Assembly: GCA_964017185.1 (NCBI GenBank)
Contig: OZ024871.1
Span: 8,734,214 to 8,798,213 of the forward strand
Length of the DNA: 64,000 nucleotides
From: Rugalucina vietnamica
Taxonomy: Eukaryota > Mollusca > Bivalvia > Lucinida > Lucinidae
Reading direction: 5' to 3'
This document shows, in pieces, positions 1 through 12,382 of this stretch (the first letter of the stretch is position 1; each line of letters begins with the position of its first letter). The notes under the pieces are model-generated. The model did not search any database. It saw only the letters and a program-made list of their open reading frames with translations, and was not told where the DNA came from. A program made the translations under genes and the position numbers.

Positions 1-3000
1 TCTGTGCCTTCTATTCGTATTTTATGTTATGGTCACTCTAGAGCCTCCAAATTTGATTGTACAATCTATGTGCCTTCTATTCGTATTTTATGTTATGGTC
101 ACTCTAGAACCTCCAAATTTGATTGTACAATCTGTGTGCTTTCTATTCATATTTTATGTTATGGTCACTCTAGCACCTCCAAATTTGATTGTACAATCTG
201 TGTGCCTTCTATTCGTATTTTATGTTATGGTCACTCTAGGATCTCCAAATTTGATTGTACAATCTGTGTGCCTTCTATTCATATTTTATGTTATGGTCTC
301 TATAGCACCTCCAAATTTGATTGTACAATCTCTGTGCCTTCTATTCGTATTTTATGTTATGGTCACGCTAGGACCTCCAAATTTGATTGTACAATCTGTA
401 TGCCTTCTATTCGTATTTTATGTTATGGTCACTCTAGGATCTCCAAATTTGATTGTACAATCTGTGTGCCTTCTATTCGTATTTTATGTTATGGTCACTC
501 TAGGATCTCCAAATTTGATTGTACAATCTGTGTGCCTTCTATTCGTATTTTATGTTATGGTCACTCTAGGATCTCCAAATTTGATTGTACAATCTGTGTG
601 CCTTCTATTCGTATTTTATGTTATGGTCACTCTAGGACCTCCAAATTTGATTGTACAATCTCTGTGCCTTCTATTCGTATTTTATGTTATGGTCACTCTA
701 GGATCTCCAAATTTGATTGTACAATCTGTGTGCCTTCTATTCGTATTTTATGTTATGGTGACTCTAGGACCTCCAAATTTGATTGTACAATCGTTGTGCC
801 TTCTATTCGTATTTTATGTTATGGTCACTCTAGGACCTCCAAATTTGATTGTACAATCTGTGTGCCTTCTATTCGTATTTTATGTTATGGTCACGCTAGG
901 ACCTCCAAATTTGATTGTACAATCTGTATGCCTTCTATTCGTATTTTATGATTTGGTCACTCTAGGACCTCCAAATTTGATTGTACAATCTGTGTGCCTT
1001 CTATTCGTATTTTATGTTATGGTCACTCTAGGACCTCCAAATCTGATTGTACAATCTGTGTGCCTTCTATTCGTATTTTATGTTATGGTCACTCTAGGAC
1101 CTCCAAATTTGATTGTACAATATGTGTGCTTTCTATTCATATTTTATGTTATGGTCACTCTAGGATCTCCAAATTTGATTGTACAATCTGAGTGCCTTTT
1201 ATTCGTATTTTATGTTATGGTCACTCTAGAACCTCCAAATTTGATTGTACAATCTCTGTGCCTTCTATTCGTATTTTATGTTATGGTCACTCTAGAGCCT
1301 CCAAATTTGATTGTACAATCTATGTGCCTTCTATTCGATTCGTATTTTATGTTATGGTCACTCTAGAACCTCCAAATTTGATTGTACAATCTGTGTGCTT
1401 TCTATTCATATTTTATGTTATGGTCACTCTAGCACCTCCTAATTTGATTGTACAATCTCTGTGCTTTCTATTCGTATTTTATGTTATGGTCACTCTAGGA
1501 CCTCCAAATTTGATTGCACAATCTTTGTGCCTTCTATTCGTATTTTATGTTATGGTCACTCGAGCACCTCCAAATTTGATTGTACAATATGTGTGCTTTC
1601 TATTCATATTTTATGTTATGGTCACTCTAGCACCTCCAAATTTGATTGTACAATCTCTGTGCCTTCTATTCGTATTTTATGTTATGGTCACTCTAGGACC
1701 TCCAAATTTGATTGTACAATCTCTGTGCCTTCTATTCGTATTTTATGTTATGGTCACTCTAGGACCTCCAAATTTGATTGTACAATCTCTGTGCCTTCTA
1801 TTCGTATTTTATGTTATGGTCACTCTAGAACCTCCAAATTTGATTGTACAATCTCTGTGCCTTCTATTCATATTTTATGTTATGGTCACTCTAGGACCTC
1901 GAAATTTGATTGTACAATCTGTGTGCCTTCTATTCATATTTTATGTTATGGTCACTCTAGGACCTCCTAATTTGATTGTACAATCTCTGTGCCTTCTATT
2001 CGTATTCTATGTTATGGTCACTCTAGCACCTCCAAATTTGATTTACAATCTGTGTGCTTTCTATTCATATTTTATGTTATGGTCACTCTAGGACCTCCAA
2101 ATTTGATTGCACAATCTCTGTGCTTTCTATTCGTATTGTATGTTATGGTCACTCTAGGACCTCCAAATTTGATTGCACAATCTTTGTGCCTTCTATTCGT
2201 ATTTTATGTTATGGTCACTCTAGGACCTCCAAATTTGATTGTACAATCTCTGTGCTTTCTATTCATATTTTATGTTATGGTCACTCTAGGACCTCCAAAT
2301 TTGATTGTACAATCTCTGTGCCTTCTATTCGTATTTTATGTTATGGTCACTCTAGGACCTCCAAATTTGATTGTACAATCTCTGTGCTTTCTATTCATAT
2401 TTTATGTTATGGTCACTCTAGCATCTCCAAATTTGATTGTACAATCTCTGTGCCTTGTATTCGTATTTTATGTTATGATCACTCTAGGACCTCCAAATTT
2501 GATTGTACAATCTGTGTGCTTTCTATTCATATTTTATGTTATGGTCACTCTAGAACCTCCAAATTTGATTGTACTATCCCTGTGCCTTCTATTCGTATTT
2601 TATGTTATGGTCATTCTAGCACCTCCAAATTTGATTGTACAATCTCTGTGCTTTCTATTCGTATTTTATGTTATGGTCACTCTAGCACCTCCAAATTTGA
2701 TTGTACAATCTGTGTGCCTTCTATTCGTATTTTCTGTTATGGTCACTCTAGGACCTCCAAATTTGATTGTACAATCTCTGTGCCTTCTTTTCGTATTTTA
2801 TGTTATGGTCACTCTAGGACCTCTAAATTTGAATGTACAATCTGTGTGCCTTCTATTCGTATTTTATGTTATGGTCACTCTAGGACCTCCAAATTTGATT
2901 GCACAATCTCTGTGCTTTCTATTTTTATTTTATGTTATGGTCACTCTAGAACCTCCATTTGATTGTACAATCTCTGTGCCTTCTATTCATATTTTATGTT

Positions 3001-3170
3001 ATGGTCACTCTAGGACCTCCAAAGTTGATTGTACAATCTCTGTGCCTTCTATTCATATTTTATGTTATGGTCACTCTAGGACCTCCAAATTGGATTGTAC
3101 ATTCTCTGTGCCTTCTATTCGTATTTTATGTTATGGTCACTCTAGCTCCTCCAAATTTGATTGTATTGCC
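1..3170 (+). repeat. 66-bp tandem satellite, block 1 (about 48 copies)
   Basis: The unit reads roughly GTGCCTTCTATTCGTATTTT, ATGTTATGGTCACTCTAGGA, CCTCCAAATTTGATTGTACA and ATCT(C/G)T. Successive units start 66 bp apart (positions 4, 70, 136 and so on). Because 66 is divisible by 3 and the unit lacks stops in two plus-strand frames, long ORFs appear in both; these are almost certainly artefacts. Two main variants recur, GCCTTCTATTCGT and GCTTTCTATTCAT, with the two changes usually linked. The array is broken by a 5-bp duplication near 1337 and small deletions near 2043 and 2958. It continues off the left edge. Confidence 0.97.
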
Positions 3171-3795
3171 AATTGCGAATTAGTGTCTCCATTTGTCAAA
3201 ATCAAAGACAACCCCAAGATGTTTCAACATCAGACTTCAAAGACTATGAAAACCCTTTGTAGTAAAAAGTGAACCAAGTTAACCTCGAGACAGTGGCATA
3301 GAATTAGCCAATGATAGTTTACTCAAGCTGGTAGATAAACCTAAGTCCCGCCCATATAGTTTATGTGACAGCTGGTCAGTTCACTGACTCAGTTGAATAG
3401 AAGTAAAATCAATTAAATATTTACATGCTTCAAAATATCTAGTCTTCCTATGATTAGATCAAATTGCAAGATTAAATGTTGTTCTTGTCTGTTTAAATGT
3501 GCTTTTGTATGTGTCCACAAGACACACATTTCATGTACTTTATTGAAATAAATTCAGCCACTGACAAGTGACAATAAATAATTATTAGAGGTCAGGTAGT
3601 CCTTCCTCCAGTGGTGGCAGGTGGGCGGAGCTAAACTTGTCCTTAGTAAATGGCTAGTTGGGTAAATTGTTTGTACTGAAAATGAACTGTTATAGTGGTG
3701 CTATTTTGGGAACTCAAATTCTTTGATCTTATGATAAGACAGCATGCAGGTGTTATGTCAGAAACCCACAAAAGGGGCTGGAATATCGCAAACAG
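3171..3795. other. Non-satellite spacer between satellite blocks
   Basis: About 620 bp of unique-looking AT-rich DNA separates the two arrays. Units decay abruptly at 3170 (after 'gattgtattgcc') and resume after 'aacagccatacaatctc'. I see no gene, tRNA or recognisable mobile element; the spacer may be an insertion into one original array. Confidence 0.5.
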
Positions 3796-5115
3796 CCATA
3801 CAATCTCTGTGCTTTCTATTCGTATTTTATGTTATGGTCACTCTAGCACCTCCAAATTTGATTGTACAAACCTGTGCCTTCTATTCGTATTTTATGTTAT
3901 GGTCACTCTAGCACCTCCAAATTTGATTGTACAATCTCTGTGCTTTCTATTCGTATTTTATGTTATGGTCACTCTACCACCTCCAAATTTTATTGTACAA
4001 ACTGTGTGCCTTCTATTCGTATTTTATGTTATGGTCACTCTAGGATCTCCAAATTTGATTGTACAATCTCTGTGCCTTCTATTCGTATTTTCTGTTATGG
4101 TCACTCTAGGACCTCCAAATTTGATTGTACAATCTGTGTGCCTTCTATTCGTATTTTATGTTATGGTCCCTCTAGGACCTCCAAATTTGATTGTACAATC
4201 TCTGTGCTTTCTATTCGTATTTTATATTATGGTCACTCTAGGACCTCCAAATTTGATTGTACAATCTCTCTGCCTTCTATTCGTATTTTATGTTATGGTC
4301 ACTCTAGGACCTCCAAATTTGATAGTACAATCTGTGTGCTTTCTATTCATATTTTATGTTATGGTCACTCTAGCACCTCCAAATTTGATTGTACAATCTG
4401 TGTGCTTTCTATTCGTATTTTATGTTATGGTCACCCTAGGACCTCCAAATTTGATTGTACAATCAGTGTGCCTTCTATTTGTATTTTATGTTATGGTCAC
4501 TCTAGGACCTCCAAATTTGATTGTACAATCTGTGTGCTTTCTATTCATACTTTATTATGGTCACTCTAGGACCTCAAAATTTGATTGTACAATCTCTGTG
4601 ATTTCTATTCATATTTTATGTTATGGTCACTCTAGGACCTTCAAATTTGATTGTACAATCATTGTGCTTTCTATTCATATTTTATGTTATGGTCACTCTA
4701 GGACCTCCAAATTTGATTGTACAATCAGTGTGCCTTCTATTCATATTTTATGTTATGGTCACTCTAGGACCTCCAAATTTGATTGTACAATCTGTGTGCT
4801 TTCTATTCATATTTTATGTTATGGTCACTCTAGGACCTCCAAATTTGTTTGTACAATCTCTGTGCTTTCTATTCATATTTTATGTTATGGTCACTCTAGG
4901 ACCTCCAAATTTGTTTGTACAATCTCTGTGCTTTCTATTCATATTTTATGTTATGGTCACTCTAGGACCTCCAAATTTGTTTGTACAATCTCTGTGCTTT
5001 CTATTCATATTTTATGTTATGGTCACTCTAGGACCTCCAAATTTGATTGTACAATCTCTGTGCCTTCTATTCGTATGTTATGTTATGGTCATTCTTGGAC
5101 CTCCAAATTTGATTG
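3796..5115 (+). repeat. 66-bp tandem satellite, block 2 (about 20 copies)
   Basis: Same unit and orientation as block 1. A local run at about 4830-5000 shares a private variant (TTTGTTTGTAC for TTTGATTGTAC) in three consecutive copies, evidence of recent local amplification. A 4-bp deletion near 4550 shifts the plus-strand frame. Confidence 0.96.
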
Positions 5116-5130
5116 AATCTACTTTAGTTT

Positions 5131-5285
5131 CCCCTTCATAAGGATGCTCCACATGAAGTTTCACCTTGATTGGCCCAGGAGGTTCAGAGGTGATGTTTTA
5201 AAGGTGTGAAGATGGTGACAAGGGAGGATGGAGCATTTGTATACTATAAGCTCACCTCGTGAGCCTAAAGGCTCAGGTACTACTA
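5131..5285 (+). repeat. AGGTCA-family repeat, 3' terminal fragment
   Basis: It contains the family's end: 'aaggatgctccacatgaagt', a variant of 'ttgattggccaagcggtttc', and 'ctataagctcacc...gagcctaaaggctcagg'. Fuller copies occur at 13110-14290, 34690-36475 and 42290-46055. Confidence 0.7.
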
Positions 5286-5465
5286 AAATTGTATGCCCTA
5301 TTTCGACTTTATAAAAGTGGTGTATTAGGGGATATTCATTACAGGGATTTGTTGATAATGAAGACCAAAATCATCCTTTCAAAGACGAATGTGTCTGAAG
5401 CTGATCAAAAAAAACATTTGTAAGTTAAAGCTTAATGGAATCAGAGAAAGAGATTAAATTGATTC

Positions 5466-5740
5466 TTTTTCTTCTTCTTTTTTTTTTATTCAGTTTAACG
5501 TCCCTTTCAAGATTATTTCAGCTCATATGAGATGGGCCAATCAGTAGATGGGGCGAAAACGGGAGAACCCCGAGAAAAAACCACCTGACACACCCGCAAG
5601 CAGAACTTGGCTTGTCTCACATGTGGCCAGAGCGGGGCTCGAACCCACACCAGACACAGCGGTGAGATGATCGAATGGTTGAGTGCAATAATGAAATATC
5701 AGCGCTCTTAACCCCTTGGCCACGGGGGCCGCCCTTTTTC
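5466..5740 (-). mobile_element. tRNA-derived SINE, nearly complete
   Basis: Read on the minus strand, it begins with a tRNA-like head (GTGGCCAAGGGGTTAAGAGC as A box and GGTTCGAGCCCCG as B box), then a central domain (GACAAGCCAAGTTCTGCTTG, CTCGGGGTTCTCCCGTTTTC), then a tail ending GGGACGTTAAACTGAATAAA with a poly(A) run. Head, body and tail order is that of a SINE mobilised by a LINE. Fragments of the same family lie at 10128-10175, 16490-16575 and 31770-31925. Confidence 0.85.
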
Positions 5741-5904
5741 TTATTACCTTTAAGCTTAAAAGATGAAATCTCTCAGGTGAACTACACAACTTTCAAACTT
5801 CTTTTTCGGTCAATTTTGTGCTGAGGCAACACTTCCTGGGTTCCTATACTTCATATAATTTAGAATTATAAGGAAAAGAGCAGCAATTTTTCAAGCTTTA
5901 CAAT

Positions 5905-6070
5905 ATGTACATGAAGGCATGGATGCCATCTTGATCATATGACCTGGAACTTTTATCTTAAGTTTTTGTTCCCCTTCCCACTGAAGCTTCCTGTAAAATT
6001 TGGCTTCAAATTGGCCAAGCGTTTTGGTCAAGAATTTTGAAAATGCTGGAGAGCATGTGGTCTGGGAAAT
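5905..6070 (+). repeat. AGGTCA-family repeat fragment
   Basis: It matches the family segment 'gccatcttggtcatgtgacc' through 'aaaatttggctttgattggc' and 'aagatttttgaa', diverged. No coding potential. Confidence 0.65.
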
Positions 6071-6363
6071 AGAGATACAGCCTGGTTTGTGATATCATGA
6101 GATTTATTTAAATCATGGTCAGTGGTCACAGGCGACATGGATAATTCCGACCATTATGTGCTCATTGTATAGTCTTAAAATGATACTAACTCCATAATTC
6201 ACAATACTAACCTACCACAAATTTTGTGTCTCCTATGCCTATGCTTGTCAATCAATGAAATTTTACTAAAATTAAGCCTTTGAATTTATCCAATTCGTCT
6301 TTGTTTTCGCCTATGCAAAATGTTGGTTTTCTAATGACGAGGCTCACATGAATTTTATAGCCA

Positions 6364-6607
6364 GGACCCAGTTGTTCAAAGCATCGTTAGCTTAACGATA
6401 TCGTTAAGACATAAATTTGTTAAGCAAATATCAGCTAAAGTAACAAATACACTGTTATTTTTTGTTGAAAAAATGTGAGAATCCTTTGCACTGCAAAGGA
6501 TTCTCACATTTTTTCAACAAAAAATAACAGTGTATTTGTAATATTAATGTTTGAAATTTTAACGAAACGTTAACTAACGACATCGTTAGTTTTGAACAAC
6601 TGGCCCC
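6364..6607. mobile_element. MITE with a perfect 47-bp internal palindrome
   Basis: The ends are inverted (GGACCCAGTTGTTCAAA at left, TTTGAACAACTGGCCCC at right). The centre, 6444-6490 and 6492-6538, is a perfect inverted repeat with a 1-nt spacer. A second, imperfect copy lies at 26928-27170. A non-autonomous DNA transposon is the most likely nature; no unambiguous target duplication was found. Confidence 0.85.
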
Positions 6608-6759
6608 AGTATGAAGAACAATAGGACTAGCTTTTCCCCAGCAAGGTAGCTATCAAGCTAGCTTTAACTCAGTACAAAGATGGAGATAACAATAGAGACA
6701 GACAGAATAAACAGATACTTGACTGAGATCAATCACAGCAGAACCACCTTCATAACCAA

Positions 6760-6935
6760 AACTTGACCATGCAATATACATGTATAGAGATTTTTTCAAA
6801 AGCAAAAACTAAAAATTTCACTGGAAAGATTTTGATATTTTTAATAACTTTGCACAAAACATTGATTGTGGGTACACGTTAGAACCACCTTGTCAAGGTG
6901 TTTCTAATGAGTACCCACAGTCTAGGTTTTAGATA
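6760..6935. mobile_element. Palindromic MITE family B
   Basis: It shows the family B core: 'gattgtgggtacacgttaga', an 'accacctTGtcaaggtgttt' centre, then 'gtacccacagtct'. Fuller copies at 41795-42060 and 51665-51945 show arms ending in 'gcatgggcatgttttcataa'-like sequence. Confidence 0.75.
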
Positions 6936-6947
6936 AACTAGAAATGC

Positions 6948-8572
6948 GTGTTTGTAAAACACTATGCCCCCAACTGTATGCTTGTCCCTAAACTGGCAGT
7001 TTGTATGATTCATTTATTTCATTTGAATGCAGTCAAATTTAATTTCCTGAAGAAGCTGTTCGGTTGCGTCTGTTTTGACCTCGATCCAGAAACAGAATGT
7101 AAGCTTTTTTGCAGGCGAGTTATAAATGAAGTAAAAATTTAAAAATGGAGTAATTTTGTCAAAATTTGACAGAGAGTTCTCAAAAGTTAATCAAGTCATC
7201 TACTTCTCAGCCCCAACAAGTGTACCAAATATGAAGGCTCTAGCTAGCTAGCTCAAATACGTTTTGAGATATCTTGCACACAAGATTTTCAAAATTTATT
7301 TTGACAAACGTTAATCAGGTGATCTTCTCAGCCCCAACCAGCATACCAAATATGAAGGCTCTAGCTAGCTAGCTCAAATACGTTTTGAGATATCTTGCAC
7401 ACAAGATTTTCAAAATTTGTTTTCAAAGGGACATTATTCCAACAAGGGGCATAACACGTACATGAAAAAATACAGGCCAACTATTTTTTCATGAGGAATC
7501 TGTATATGAAATTTCAAAACCCTATAATTCACCGTTCAAAGGTTTCAAATTTCACCGAAAAGTGGAAAAATCAATCAAAATTTCAAAATTCTGTATTTTT
7601 GTAAAAATTTGACAGAAAGTTCTCAAAAGTTAATCAAGTCATCTACTTCTCAGCCCCAACAAGTGTACCAAATATGAAGGCTCTAGCTTCAATACTTTTT
7701 GAGATATCTTGCACACAAGATTTTCAAATTTTGTTTTCAAAGGGACATAACTCAAAAAAGGGGCATAACTTGGTCATACAAAAAATATGGGTCAACTATT
7801 TTATCATGATGAATGTGTATATGAAATTTCAAAACCCTAGCATTCACCGTTCAAAAGTTTCAAATTTCACCAAAAAGTGGAAAAATCAATCAAAATTTCA
7901 AAATTCCGTATTTTTGTAAAAATTTGACAGAAAGTTCTCAAAAGTGAATCAGGTCATCTACTTCTCAGCCCCAACAAGTGTACCAAATATGAAGGCTCTA
8001 GCTTCAATACTTTTTGAGATATCTTGCACACAAGATTTTCAAATTTTGTTTTCAAAGGGACATAACTCAAAAAAGGGGCATAACTTGGCCATACAAAAAA
8101 ATACGGGTCAACTATTTTATCATGAGGAATGTGTATATGAAATTTCAAAACCCTAGCATTCACCGTTCAAAAGTTTCAAATTTCACTGAAAAGTGGAAAA
8201 ATCAATCAAAATTTCAAAATTCCGTATTTTTGTAAAAAATTGATGGAAAGTTCTCAAAAGCTAATCAGGTCATCTACTCCTCAGCCCCAACAAGTGTACC
8301 AAATATGAAGGCTCTAGCTTAAATACTTTTTGAGATATCTTGCACACAAGATTTTCAAATTTTGTTTTCAAAGGGACATAACTCAGAAAAGGGGCGTAAC
8401 TCGGACATGAAAAAAAATACGGGTCAACTATTTTTTCATGAGGAATGAGCATATGAAATTTCAAAACCCTAGCATTTACCATTCAAAAGTTAACACACAC
8501 ACAAACGCACAGACACACAGACAAGCCGAAAGCAATATGCCCTTCCAACTTTTTCAAAGTTGGGGGCATAAA
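6948..8572. mobile_element. Inverted-end element carrying ~314-bp tandem units
   Basis: It begins 'aacactatgcccccaac' and ends 'gttgggggcata', inverted to one another. Inside, a unit starting 'tttgacagaaagttctcaaa' recurs about every 314 bp (near 7607, 7921 and 8235, plus partial earlier units). Just before the right end is a CA/GA-rich microsatellite. Short ORFs repeat because the unit repeats. The element at 40248-41535 has the same architecture. Confidence 0.75.
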
Positions 8573-8919
8573 AAATAGGTACACCCCTGTAAACTCCAGT
8601 GTTACTGGGGTTATTCATTTCATGGACATCAGGTTTTCCTGATATTGGCATAGTCAGTAAGGAAATTAATGAAAGACTTAAAATGATTGTACAAGGCACC
8701 AATCTTCACCTTAAGTCTGCAAATTTTGGTGGTTCTGATAGTTTAAATATCTCAAAATTTAATACAACCAACAAGCAAAATGTAAAATACAACACATAGG
8801 ATGAGAACGAAAGCACAAGTTGTTATAGAGTGGTTCTAATTAACGCTTCCTAGCTTGTTAATGAAGGATCACAGACGGAACATATGTTAGCACTGTGATA
8901 AAAAAAAAAAATCAAATGA

Positions 8920-9625
8920 TGGACATCCTTAAATCAGCCTATTTATGGATATCCTAAATTCAAATAATTATGGATATCCTTAGTTCGAATTATGGATATC
9001 CTAAATTCATGACTATTTTTGGTTATCCATAAATACATTTCAGGATATCCTTAAGTAAGCTGATTTAAGGATATCCATATGGATATGGATATCCTTAATT
9101 CAGCATGATTTTTGGACAGCATGATTTTTGGTACAAGTAGGCAAAGATCAGGAAAAGGCGCAATCAGAAAAAGATTCCCACTCCAAAAACCGAGGTGGGA
9201 AAAAACCAAACTAACAATCAGGTACTTATACCATGAAACATATCGTAAGCCGAATGAGCAGCTATTTTCCCAATAGGTGGCCACTCAGTTACCTTAACTA
9301 AAAATATGAAAACATACATAAGGCGCCAACAGCACAAAAAATTTTTTAAACACCAAGACATAAAACAAAAAGAACCACTACAGAAGTATCGACTTGGAAC
9401 GATCAGTAACACAAAGTTACTGGCGGGCTTTATAATGTATTTATAGATATCCTCAATTCATTTATGGATATCCTATATTCATTTTCGGATACCCATAATT
9501 CATTTATGGATATCCTTAAATATTTTAGGATATCCAAAATTATTTTCCTTAATTCAATTTAGGATATGCATAAATGATATATGGATATCCAAAAATGAAT
9601 ATAGGATATCTATAAATAAGGAATA
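8920..9625. mobile_element. GGATATCC-rich element with a unique core
   Basis: Two clusters of the palindrome GGATATCC and close variants (8925-9100 and 9440-9615) flank a core at 9125-9425. The core matches 52570-52850 ('aagtaggcaatgatcagg' through 'acataaaacaataagaacca'), so it is itself a dispersed repeat. I see no coding capacity. Confidence 0.6.
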
Positions 9626-9853
9626 AATAGTAAAATGGTACCCCATACAGAGAACCCTATTTGTCATATAAAGATTCGGATAAGGACTATTAAACAAAAA
9701 CAATGTTAAAGTCTAAAATCTTTACTTAAAATAAATATTTTATAAAATAAAACAACTCTTTATATATCTTTGAACGTTCAAGCAAAATAAGGTTATAATG
9801 GAGTTAAACATTAATGAATTTTGAAAGTGGGGAGGTAAATATCAAAAACATAA

Positions 9854-10063
9854 GAGCCACCGCATTATAAAAACCAACAATCTACATAGGCGAAAACAAA
9901 GGCGCTGATCAGCGCCTTTGTTTTTGCTAGACGGATAATATAATTCCTCTACTTTCTAAATCCATAATTTCCCGCCTCTAACCATCTTCTTAGACTGTAC
10001 AGGCCGGTTTGTGTCAGACCTGGTCGGAACCAAAATTTTTGGTTTTCTCACGCACAGGCTCAT
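9854..10063 (+). mobile_element. Hairpin MITE family A
   Basis: It begins 'gagccaccgcattataaaaa' and ends 'ttttctcacgcacaggctca', the two ends being inverted repeats. Internally the family carries a hairpin formed by GCGAAAACAAAGGCGCTGAT and its complement around 'cagcttcgcagt'; here the hairpin is shortened. Confidence 0.85.
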
Positions 10064-10127
10064 AAGGTTTTCTAGAACATGCGACCTACATCCTCCCAAC
10101 ATAAGTGAACAAACAATGTCACTGGCT

Positions 10128-10175
10128 GGCAATGAAAACGGGAGAACCCCGAGAAAAAACACCCGGCACACCGAT
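10128..10175 (-). mobile_element. SINE fragment
   Basis: Contains 'gaaaacgggagaaccccgag' and 'aaaaaacacccggcacacc', the central domain of the SINE seen complete at 5466-5740. Confidence 0.6.
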
Positions 10176-10589
10176 TCACAGATTAAAAAGTTTTAGGCGT
10201 TTGAAATTCTGAAGAGGTGTGCAGTAAGCATATTGAAAGGTCAGAGGACAGAGGCAATCCAAAAATGTTATATTTTCACATTACTGAAGAGGTGTTCAGT
10301 AGTAAGCAAATGGAAAGAGCAGTGGCAATCCAAAAACCTTATATTTTCATGTGAAAATATAACCTTTTTTCACATGTGAAAATATAACATTTCACATATA
10401 AGTTATATTTGATAAATATTTCTCTATATTTTATGACTTAGTATATAATAAAAAGCTGAAACATGATTGGTAATATAAATGTAAATATAAGAATTGAAAT
10501 TCAGATTTTTAGCTGTCACTGGATGATGAAAAACATTAGCAGTTTTAATGTCTCCGAGATGCTTCATACACAGAAAGTAAGCCTAATTT

Positions 10590-11085
10590 TTCATTATCCA
10601 GTACAAGCTAACCAGAGGACCATTGACCTTGAGAACGCTCACCTGAGATTTGGTCTTTGAATTTGACCAAAATGACCTTGACCTTGAATACTCTCATGTA
10701 AGTTTGTTAACACAGAATTAAACCTAAACTGTCTGTATCCATTGGTCACTTTTTTCTCCATTGAAAAGCAAATGTAACTTAATTTGACTTTGCCAGTCAA
10801 CCTAAGGTAATGATTTATATAAATGCAACATGCCATGTTTCGTTGAAATCAGTTCACCAGTTCCCAAGAAAAATATTTTTGAACAGCTTTTATCTATATG
10901 GGCATGTGGCCATCTTAGTCACGTGTCCTGGATTGTTTATAAACACATTAACTCCCCCTCTATATGGATGCTTCATTTAAAATTTGGCTTGGTTTCAGAG
11001 ATCTTTGAAAATGGTGGAGGACGAAGGCGACATACAGATGCCAAGCCCCTGCCTATCCTATAAGCTCATCTGTGAGCTAAAAATC
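10590..11085 (+). repeat. AGGTCA-family repeat, diverged
   Basis: It contains 'tgaccttgagaacgctcacc', 'aatgaccttgaccttgaata', 'gccatcttagtcacgtgtcc' and an end 'tataagctcatctgtgagct'. Family order is preserved but substitutions are frequent. Confidence 0.75.
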
Positions 11086-11121
11086 TGAATATCAGTCCTT
11101 TCTCAGCAACACTTCATACTT

Positions 11122-11352
11122 GAGCCACGATGCAAGAAAACCGGTCTTCGGGTGTTTCGACCAGGTCTAACACAATCCGGCCTGGGCAGTCACAGAAGCA
11201 GGCTAGAGGCTTGAAATTTTGGGTATAAGTAGAGGAGGAATTGTACTATCTTTGTAGCGAAAACAAAAGATGCTGATCAGCTACGCAGTTACTGCGAAGC
11301 TGATCTGTGCCTTTGTTTTCGCATAGGCAAAAATCTGTTTTTCTCATGATGT
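11122..11352 (-). mobile_element. Hairpin MITE family A
   Basis: It runs from 'gagccacgatgcaagaaaac' to 'ttctcatgatg'. The central hairpin CTACGCAGTTACTGCGAAGC is present. Its orientation is opposite to the copy at 9854. Confidence 0.82.
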
Positions 11353-11359
11353 ACCCACA

Positions 11360-12060
11360 ATCAATGTTTTGGCAAAAATAAGAAAATATAAAACAAAATC
11401 CAATGAATTTTTCAATTTTTACAGATGAAAAAAAAATCTCTATAGATTGCATGGACATATTTTCATAATGTACTACTCAAAGTCTGGTGGGATAAGAGTA
11501 AAACATTTCACTGTTGACAAATATTGACAGTTTAGATGTTTATTGGCAGAATAAAATAAATGGTTATGTTTGGTAATTTAAACCTAAACTACTCCTTAAT
11601 TATCAGTTGAGTATTGCAATTTTCATAAGCAGCTCCATTCTATTCTCAGCTTAGTTGAGCATGATAAACATCTTAAAACATTAAAATGGGGCTAAAAATG
11701 CTAATATGAAATAAATAGGTTTTACCTATTGCCGTGCATCCTAAACACACAACAATGAAAACTTTAAAATAAAATAATATAAATGCTATGCAATAAATGA
11801 TCTTACACGAGTACTTATTTCACAACTCACCAAAGTATTCTTAAATAAGTTTCATATGATATGACCATGAGTGTTAGATATATAAAATACCGAAAAACCT
11901 TACCATAATAATGTAGAAAAATATTGCACCCTTCAAGTGTTCAACGTCAGAAACCCGGAGATGCACAAGGTGCAGGGTGCTAAAAGTGCAATAAGCAACT
12001 TATTATATGGTTCGTCCGTGTGTACATACGATAACCACTCCCTTAGAGCTTGTGTAGATA
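11360..12060. other. AT-rich stretch, mostly without recognised features
   Basis: AT-rich DNA. Only the first 100 bp resembles family B arms. I see no coding exon or RNA gene. Confidence 0.4.
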
Positions 12061-12067
12061 AAAAAAA

Positions 12068-12176
12068 GGCTTTGGTTGGCCAAGGGATTTCAGAGAAGAA
12101 GATTTTTGAAAATATGACTGTACGGACGCACGCCGACTCGAGTACCATACTATAAGCTATCTCATGTCAGCTAAAA
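12068..12176 (+). repeat. AGGTCA-family 3' end fragment
   Basis: Contains 'ttggttggccaagggatttc', 'agagaagaagatttttgaaa' and 'actataagctatctcatgtc', the typical terminal order of this family. Confidence 0.65.
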
Positions 12177-12382
12177 TCGTTGAATTTTGCAACAGAAAAT
12201 GCAAAATAAATACTGTCTATTGTGAAACTATACAAGGGATAATTTGACTAATTCCTCCCTGGTAAGTTTCTGCCATTCCCCACTTTTGCATTTTCGATTT
12301 AGTCAAACAAAAATGAAAGTTTCATTCTTTATTGAAATAATCATGCGAAAAACATTAAAGAACAATTAATTTTCATATATAT

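Noticed and set aside
4-5141. Long plus-strand ORFs (up to 473 codons) across the satellite
   Set aside because: They are copies of a 22-residue translation of the 66-bp unit, appear in two frames at once, and show no codon-level constraint. They are explained by unit length divisible by 3.
5600-5720. tRNA gene suggested by A and B boxes
   Set aside because: The boxes head a longer SINE with a characteristic body and A-rich tail; no cloverleaf acceptor stem pairs.
7674-8482. Families of short ORFs (60-81 codons) repeated at about 310-bp spacing on both strands
   Set aside because: They recur only because the DNA unit is tandemly repeated; frames are not preserved between units.
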